This document shows positions 59,916-64,000 of a stretch of 64,000 nt of DNA, piece after piece. Every line of letters starts with the position of its first letter. Position 1 is the first letter of the stretch. The position numbers and the translations under genes are program-made. The notes below the pieces were generated by a model, which saw only the letters and a program-made list of their open reading frames with translations, made no database searches and was not told where the DNA came from. Origin of the DNA: an uncultured Prevotellaceae bacterium (GTDB taxonomy: Bacteria; Bacteroidota; Bacteroidia; Bacteroidales; Bacteroidaceae); NCBI GenBank assembly GCA_946410305.1, contig CAMJZV010000001.1, positions 62,001 to 126,000 on the forward strand, in the 5' to 3' direction.

Positions 59916-59934
59916 ACGTCACAGGTGTATTCGC

Positions 59935-60061
59935 ATTATACAAGAAGCCTTCGGGCATTTTCTAACCGTCTGATTGTCAACAGTCAGCAGCAGCGACGAC
60001 AAAAAAAACGTTATACATTTATTTTATTATGTACACGCGAGGAGAAAAGGGCGTATCTTTG
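59935..60061 (+). promoter_or_regulatory. Divergent promoter of the DUF4965-GH76 unit with degenerate operator
   Basis: The -7 box TATCTTTG (60054-60061) has GTTATACAT ending at 60018, leaving exactly 35 bp between them. The other arm of the palindrome is degenerate. A half-site ATTATACAA ends at 59943, exactly 75 bp from the end of GTTATACAT. So spacing of both elements equals that of the minus-strand promoters, mirrored. The 18-mer ATTATGTACACGCGAGGA at 60026-60043 also occurs at 24502-24519. Confidence 0.65.
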
Positions 60062-60101
60062 TAGTCGACAAACAATAACCATTCAATACTAACAAAACAA
60101 A

Positions 60102-62078
60102 ATGAAACATGCACTTTTCACTGGCATCATGCTGATGCTATGTATGACTACTAAGGCACAGCCGACAGGCATCCTTAAACCTTACCGGCAAACCGACCTG
60201 CGACTGCCATCGGTACCACTGATTGTCAACGACCCTTATTTCAGCATCTGGTCGCCCTACGACAAGCTGACCGACGGAACGACACGCCACTGGACAGACC
60301 AAGAGAAACCGCTGGAGGGATATCTCCGCGTCGACGGCACCACCTACCAGTGGATGGGTGCCCACAACGGACAGGCAACGACCGCTCAGCAGAAGTCGGT
60401 CAGCGTGATGGCTACCAGCAGCTACTACACGTTTGTCTGTGGGCCCATGGAACTCGACGTCGTCTTCACGGCACCGATGCTCATCGATGACTATGACCTG
60501 TTGTCGGCTCCTGTCAACTACATCTCCTACCAGGTGCGTGCCACTGACGGCAAACAGCACGATGCCGCTCTGACGCTGACTGCCTCGTCGCTATTGACGG
60601 TTGCCGACGCCCACCAGCCCACACGTGCGGAGGCTGGCTGTCAGCAGGGGGTCAGCTATGTGCGTACAGGCACCATCGAGCAACCCATCCTGGCCAAGAA
60701 GGGCGACGCCATCAGCATCGACTGGGGCTATCTCTATCTGCCCGCCATCAATGGGGAGGTCAGCATCAAGGACGACGCTGCCCAGCCGCTGCTCTGCTAT
60801 ACCCACGACTTCGGACGCACCACCAGTGCTGCCAGCTACATGATGGTAGGCTACGACGAGGTGCAGGACATTGAATACATGTTCCACCGCTACAAGGCCT
60901 ACTGGACCCACGATGGCACGGTCAGCATCTTCCAGCTGTTCCGCCGCATGAATTCGCAGTATGCCAGCATCATGCAGCGCTGCCGCAACTTTGACCGCCG
61001 CATCTACGACGACGCCTTCCAAGTGGGTGGTGCCCACTATGCAGAGATGCTGTCGGGGGTCTATCGCCATGTCATCGCTGCCCACAAGCTCTTCCAGGAC
61101 AACGAGGACAACCTGCTCTTCTTCTCTAAGGAGAACAACTCCAACGGCTGCGTCAACACGGTAGACCTCACCTACCCCGAGGCACCGCTCTTTCTCTGCT
61201 ACAACCCTGAATTGCAGAAAGCCATGATGACGTCCATCCTCGACTATTCCTATAGCGGGCGCTGGACAAAACCTTTTGCTGCCCACGACTTGGGCACCTA
61301 CCCCATCGCCAACGGACAGGTCTATGGTGCCGACATGCCTATCGAAGAGGCTGGCAACATGCTCATCCTCGCTGCCGAACTGTGCCGACAGGACGGACAG
61401 ACGGCCTATGTCGACAAGTATTGGGATATCATCACTACCTGGGCAGACTATCTGGCAGAAAACGGACAAGACCCTGCCGAACAGCTATGCACTGACGACT
61501 TTGCCGGTCACTGGGCTCACAATGCCAACCTCGCCGTCAAGGCCATCATGGGCGTGGCGGCCTATGCAGAGATGGCACGCATCAAGGGACTGACAGAGCA
61601 GGCTGACCAATACCTCTTGCGGGCAAAGTCGATGGCGCGCGTCTGGGAAGAGCAGGCTGCCGACGGCGACCACTACAGACTGGCCTTCGACCGCCCCGAC
61701 ACGTGGAGTCAGAAGTATAACATGGTATGGGACAAGCTCTGGAACACCCACCTCTTCAGCGACCAGGTGATGAAGCGCGAGATGAGCTATTATCTGAAGA
61801 AGCAGAACAGCTACGGACTGCCGCTCGACTGTCGCAAGGACTATACCAAGAACGACTGGACACTATGGACGGCAGCGATGGCCACCGACCGCAACACGTT
61901 CCTCAAACTGATGGAGCCTGTCTACAAATACATGAACGAGACCGACAGTCGTGTACCTACCAGCGACTGGTACGACACCAAGACAGCACGCATGGTGGCC
62001 TTCCGCGCCCGCTCGGTGGTGGGAGGCTTCTGGATGCGTGTCCTCATGGAGAAGAACAAAAAGAACATCAAAAACTAA
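60102..62078 (+). CDS. DUF4964/DUF5127/DUF4965/DUF1793 (glutaminase A-like) secreted protein
   Basis: The 658-aa protein has a signal peptide (MKHALFTGIMLMLCMTTKAQ), the N-terminal LPSVPLIVNDPYFSIWSPYDKLTD block, and a central and C-terminal region of the family often named after fungal glutaminase A (NMLILAAELCRQDG, DDFAGHWAHNANLAVKAIMG, NYLGLPLD-like QNSYGLPLDCRKDYTKNDW). Bacteroidota members are frequent in glycan loci, where a glycosidase role is more likely than glutamine hydrolysis. It precedes the GH76 gene by 5 bp. Confidence 0.8.
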   Translation: MKHALFTGIMLMLCMTTKAQPTGILKPYRQTDLRLPSVPLIVNDPYFSIWSPYDKLTDGTTRHWTDQEKPLEGYLRVDGTTYQWMGAHNGQATTAQQKSVSVMATSSYYTFVCGPMELDVVFTAPMLIDDYDLLSAPVNYISYQVRATDGKQHDAALTLTASSLLTVADAHQPTRAEAGCQQGVSYVRTGTIEQPILAKKGDAISIDWGYLYLPAINGEVSIKDDAAQPLLCYTHDFGRTTSAASYMMVGYDEVQDIEYMFHRYKAYWTHDGTVSIFQLFRRMNSQYASIMQRCRNFDRRIYDDAFQVGGAHYAEMLSGVYRHVIAAHKLFQDNEDNLLFFSKENNSNGCVNTVDLTYPEAPLFLCYNPELQKAMMTSILDYSYSGRWTKPFAAHDLGTYPIANGQVYGADMPIEEAGNMLILAAELCRQDGQTAYVDKYWDIITTWADYLAENGQDPAEQLCTDDFAGHWAHNANLAVKAIMGVAAYAEMARIKGLTEQADQYLLRAKSMARVWEEQAADGDHYRLAFDRPDTWSQKYNMVWDKLWNTHLFSDQVMKREMSYYLKKQNSYGLPLDCRKDYTKNDWTLWTAAMATDRNTFLKLMEPVYKYMNETDSRVPTSDWYDTKTARMVAFRARSVVGGFWMRVLMEKNKKNIKN

Positions 62079-62083
62079 AGTAT

Positions 62084-64000
62084 ATGAAAAGTACTTTTTC
62101 CCGTTTATGGACAACCGTGGGCTGCTTCCTGCTGGCTTCAGCAGCCACCGCACAGAAGAACCTCTCCGACTATAGCATCGTCGACAACTGCACCTTCCAG
62201 CCGGTAGGCTTCACTACAGACGTCACACCGCTCTTCGACAAGAACGACCTCACCGTATTCCAGCTGCCACAACTGCAGGGCACAGAGGAAATCATCCTCA
62301 AGTGCGACAGGCCCTACGTGGTCAAAGGGTTCTCGGTGGTCAGCGCCGACGACGAACAGCAAGACCTCAAGCAGCTGGTGCTCTATGTGAGCAGCGACGG
62401 CCAGCAGTGGAAGCTGGTGCGCAGCGTACAGCTGAACTACAGCGGACGCTATGCCTGTCAACAGGTCAGCACGCCCTACAATGGCGGCTACTCGTGGGTA
62501 AAGATGGCTCTCAAGAAAGCCTCGGGAACGACAGGACTGCGCATAGCAGATATCCAACTCTTTGGCTATCCGGAGACTGACGACGACAACCTGGCCAACA
62601 GCCTCAACGGTACCATCAGAGGGGCTACCAAGGCACGCCTCGTCGACAATCTCATCGACAACGACCCTACCACCATGGCAGAGATTCCCAATGCCGACCG
62701 CCAGCAGATAGACAACTACAATGGCGAGCGTCGCTACAACGGACTGCTCAACGCGTGGTACGAATACGAGTTCCACCAGCCCACGGCCATCAGTGCCTAT
62801 GCCCTGGGACTCACCGCCACGGCCAACCGCGACAGCCGCCCCTGCTGCTGGGAACTGCAGGCCAGCAACGACCGCCAGCAGTGGGTCACCCTCGACCTGC
62901 AGCACTATGCCGCTGACATGGCGATGGACTACTACGAGCAACGCTACACGCTGGGGGCTACAGGTGCCCACATCGACTATGCCGACGTCGCCGACCGCCT
63001 GCTACAGTTCTGCGAGCAGCAGCTGGAGCGCAACCAGAACAATACGGGCATCTACTGGATATGCGACTGGGCGGTAGATGCCAGCAAGCGCAACGAAGAC
63101 TGGGGCGGCTACTGGTGGGCAGCACATGCCGTCGACAACTACGTCGACAACTATCGTCGCACGGGCAAGACGGAGCGTCTCACCAAACTCACCAAGATGG
63201 TCAACGGCGCCAAGGCACGCAACGGCAACACGCTCATCAACCACTTCTACGACGACATGGAGTGGATGGCACTGGCCTTGCTGCGGGCCTGCGACCTCAG
63301 CGCCAGCGTCAAGCGCCAGTACTGGAACCAGGTGGTGACACTCTTCGACGACATCATCGGCGGATGGAGTGACGTAGATGGTGGCGGACTGCACTGGAAC
63401 AAGAACAAGACGGGCGACGGGCGCTATAAGACGTCGTGCTCCAATGGTCCTGCCATGATTCTCGCTGCCCGCCTCTACCAGCAGACGGGCGAAGAGCGCT
63501 ACCTCGAATGGGCACAGCGCATCTATGAATATATGTACACGCACAACCGCTTTCCCGACGGCGTTGTCAAGGACCATGCCACCCTCGAAGACCACGAGGT
63601 GACGTTCTCCTACAATCAGGGCACCTGGGTGGGTGGACTGCTGGAGCTCTACATGATTACAGGCGAAGAGCACTACCGCACCACTGCCACCGAGCTGCTC
63701 GACCTGCTACTCTTCGGCAAGTGGTACTCGCCCAAGGGCATCATGAACGAGCGCCAGAACTATAACCAGGACGATGGCGGCATGTTCAAGGGCATCTTTG
63801 TGCGCTACCTCACACAGTGGCTGCTCTCAGGCCGTCTCGACAGCGAGCGCCAATACCGCTACACCAAGTGGCTCTTGGAACAGGCCCGTGCCGCCGAACT
63901 GTCGGCCATCAACAAAACGTGGTACATCATCAACCCCTACTGGACACACCAGTACAATCTGGAAAACGACGTCCACGACACCTCACGCCAGCAGACGGGT
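62084..64000 (+). CDS. GH76 endo-alpha-1,6-mannanase-like enzyme, 3' end outside window
   Basis: The frame is open from the ATG at 62084 to the window end (639 codons). After a signal peptide (MKSTFSRLWTTVGCFLLASA) come two discoidin-like beta domains (about 30-165 and 170-290; LVLYVSSDGQQWKLV, CCWELQASNDRQQWVTL). The GH76 toroid starts near residue 295. Its adjacent catalytic Asp pair lies in HFYDDMEWMALALLRA (about 388-402), and GLHWNKNKTGDGRYKTSCSN follows. GH76 enzymes cut the alpha-1,6-mannan backbone of fungal mannan. It is probably co-transcribed with the DUF4965 gene. Confidence 0.87.
   Translation, partial: MKSTFSRLWTTVGCFLLASAATAQKNLSDYSIVDNCTFQPVGFTTDVTPLFDKNDLTVFQLPQLQGTEEIILKCDRPYVVKGFSVVSADDEQQDLKQLVLYVSSDGQQWKLVRSVQLNYSGRYACQQVSTPYNGGYSWVKMALKKASGTTGLRIADIQLFGYPETDDDNLANSLNGTIRGATKARLVDNLIDNDPTTMAEIPNADRQQIDNYNGERRYNGLLNAWYEYEFHQPTAISAYALGLTATANRDSRPCCWELQASNDRQQWVTLDLQHYAADMAMDYYEQRYTLGATGAHIDYADVADRLLQFCEQQLERNQNNTGIYWICDWAVDASKRNEDWGGYWWAAHAVDNYVDNYRRTGKTERLTKLTKMVNGAKARNGNTLINHFYDDMEWMALALLRACDLSASVKRQYWNQVVTLFDDIIGGWSDVDGGGLHWNKNKTGDGRYKTSCSNGPAMILAARLYQQTGEERYLEWAQRIYEYMYTHNRFPDGVVKDHATLEDHEVTFSYNQGTWVGGLLELYMITGEEHYRTTATELLDLLLFGKWYSPKGIMNERQNYNQDDGGMFKGIFVRYLTQWLLSGRLDSERQYRYTKWLLEQARAAELSAINKTWYIINPYWTHQYNLENDVHDTSRQQTG

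Noticed and set aside
1..64000. tRNA or rRNA genes
   Set aside because: Read for T-loop and acceptor patterns and for rRNA-like stretches; none was found.

Overview
The window looks like chromosomal DNA of a Bacteroidota species, most like the Prevotella group. Promoters are of the TTTG-N19/20-TAnnTTTG type, and the family set is typical of that group: SusC/SusD/SusE, a DUF6377/SusR-like regulator, DUF4492-cydAB, an HU-related protein followed by a 'smalltalk' peptide, a BT4734/DUF3987 primase, and C-terminal tails with a YDLQGR motif. Gene names rest on motifs and remembered family features; no database search was run.

Layout. (1) 1-4.5 kb: 3' part of a TGS/PRK-type nucleoside kinase, then korAB (2-oxoacid:ferredoxin oxidoreductase). 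(2) 4.55-5.05 kb: non-coding, with a nested inverted repeat and arrays of 21-bp and 20-bp repeats. (3) 5.05-12.3 kb, minus strand: one operon with a coiled-coil membrane protein, TolC, HlyD, two ABC-2 permeases and a periplasmic transglutaminase-like protein. No ATPase gene is present. (4) 12.4-15.4 kb, plus strand: DUF4492-cydA-cydB (cytochrome bd), divergent from (3), ending at a very strong terminator. (5) 15.5-17.7 kb: a small secreted protein, a 25-codon membrane peptide ORF and a GH8 enzyme. (6) 17.7-32 kb: an island of mobile-element and defence genes: M15 peptidase, primase, small unknown genes, a Dcm/EcoRII/Vsr restriction cassette with an unknown 419-aa partner, umuDC, and HU plus smalltalk. 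It is bracketed by a 159-bp direct repeat of the 3' end of a SusF-like gene. (7) 32-64 kb: a large glycan-utilisation locus: three GH31 enzymes, two SusF-like proteins, a GLUG-repeat protein, a SusR-like regulator, SusCDE, GH43, GH38, GH125, an unknown toroid-like protein, a DUF4965 protein and a GH76 enzyme running off the window.

How it works together. GH76, GH125 and GH38 point to alpha-mannan or mannose-rich glycans. The GH31 enzymes suggest alpha-glucosyl (or similar alpha-linked) decorations or a co-utilised alpha-glucan. SusCDE would import oligosaccharides cut at the surface.

The most striking observation is a shared promoter layout. Three minus-strand promoters (GH31 operon, susC operon, GH125 operon) each have a -7 box, exactly 35 bp, then the palindrome TTGTATAAC-N9/10-GTTATACAA, and a further half-site about 75 bp beyond the palindrome. 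A fourth promoter (plus strand, DUF4965-GH76) has a degenerate form with the same 35-bp and 75-bp spacings. This predicts one regulon, probably controlled by the SusR-like protein encoded inside the locus.
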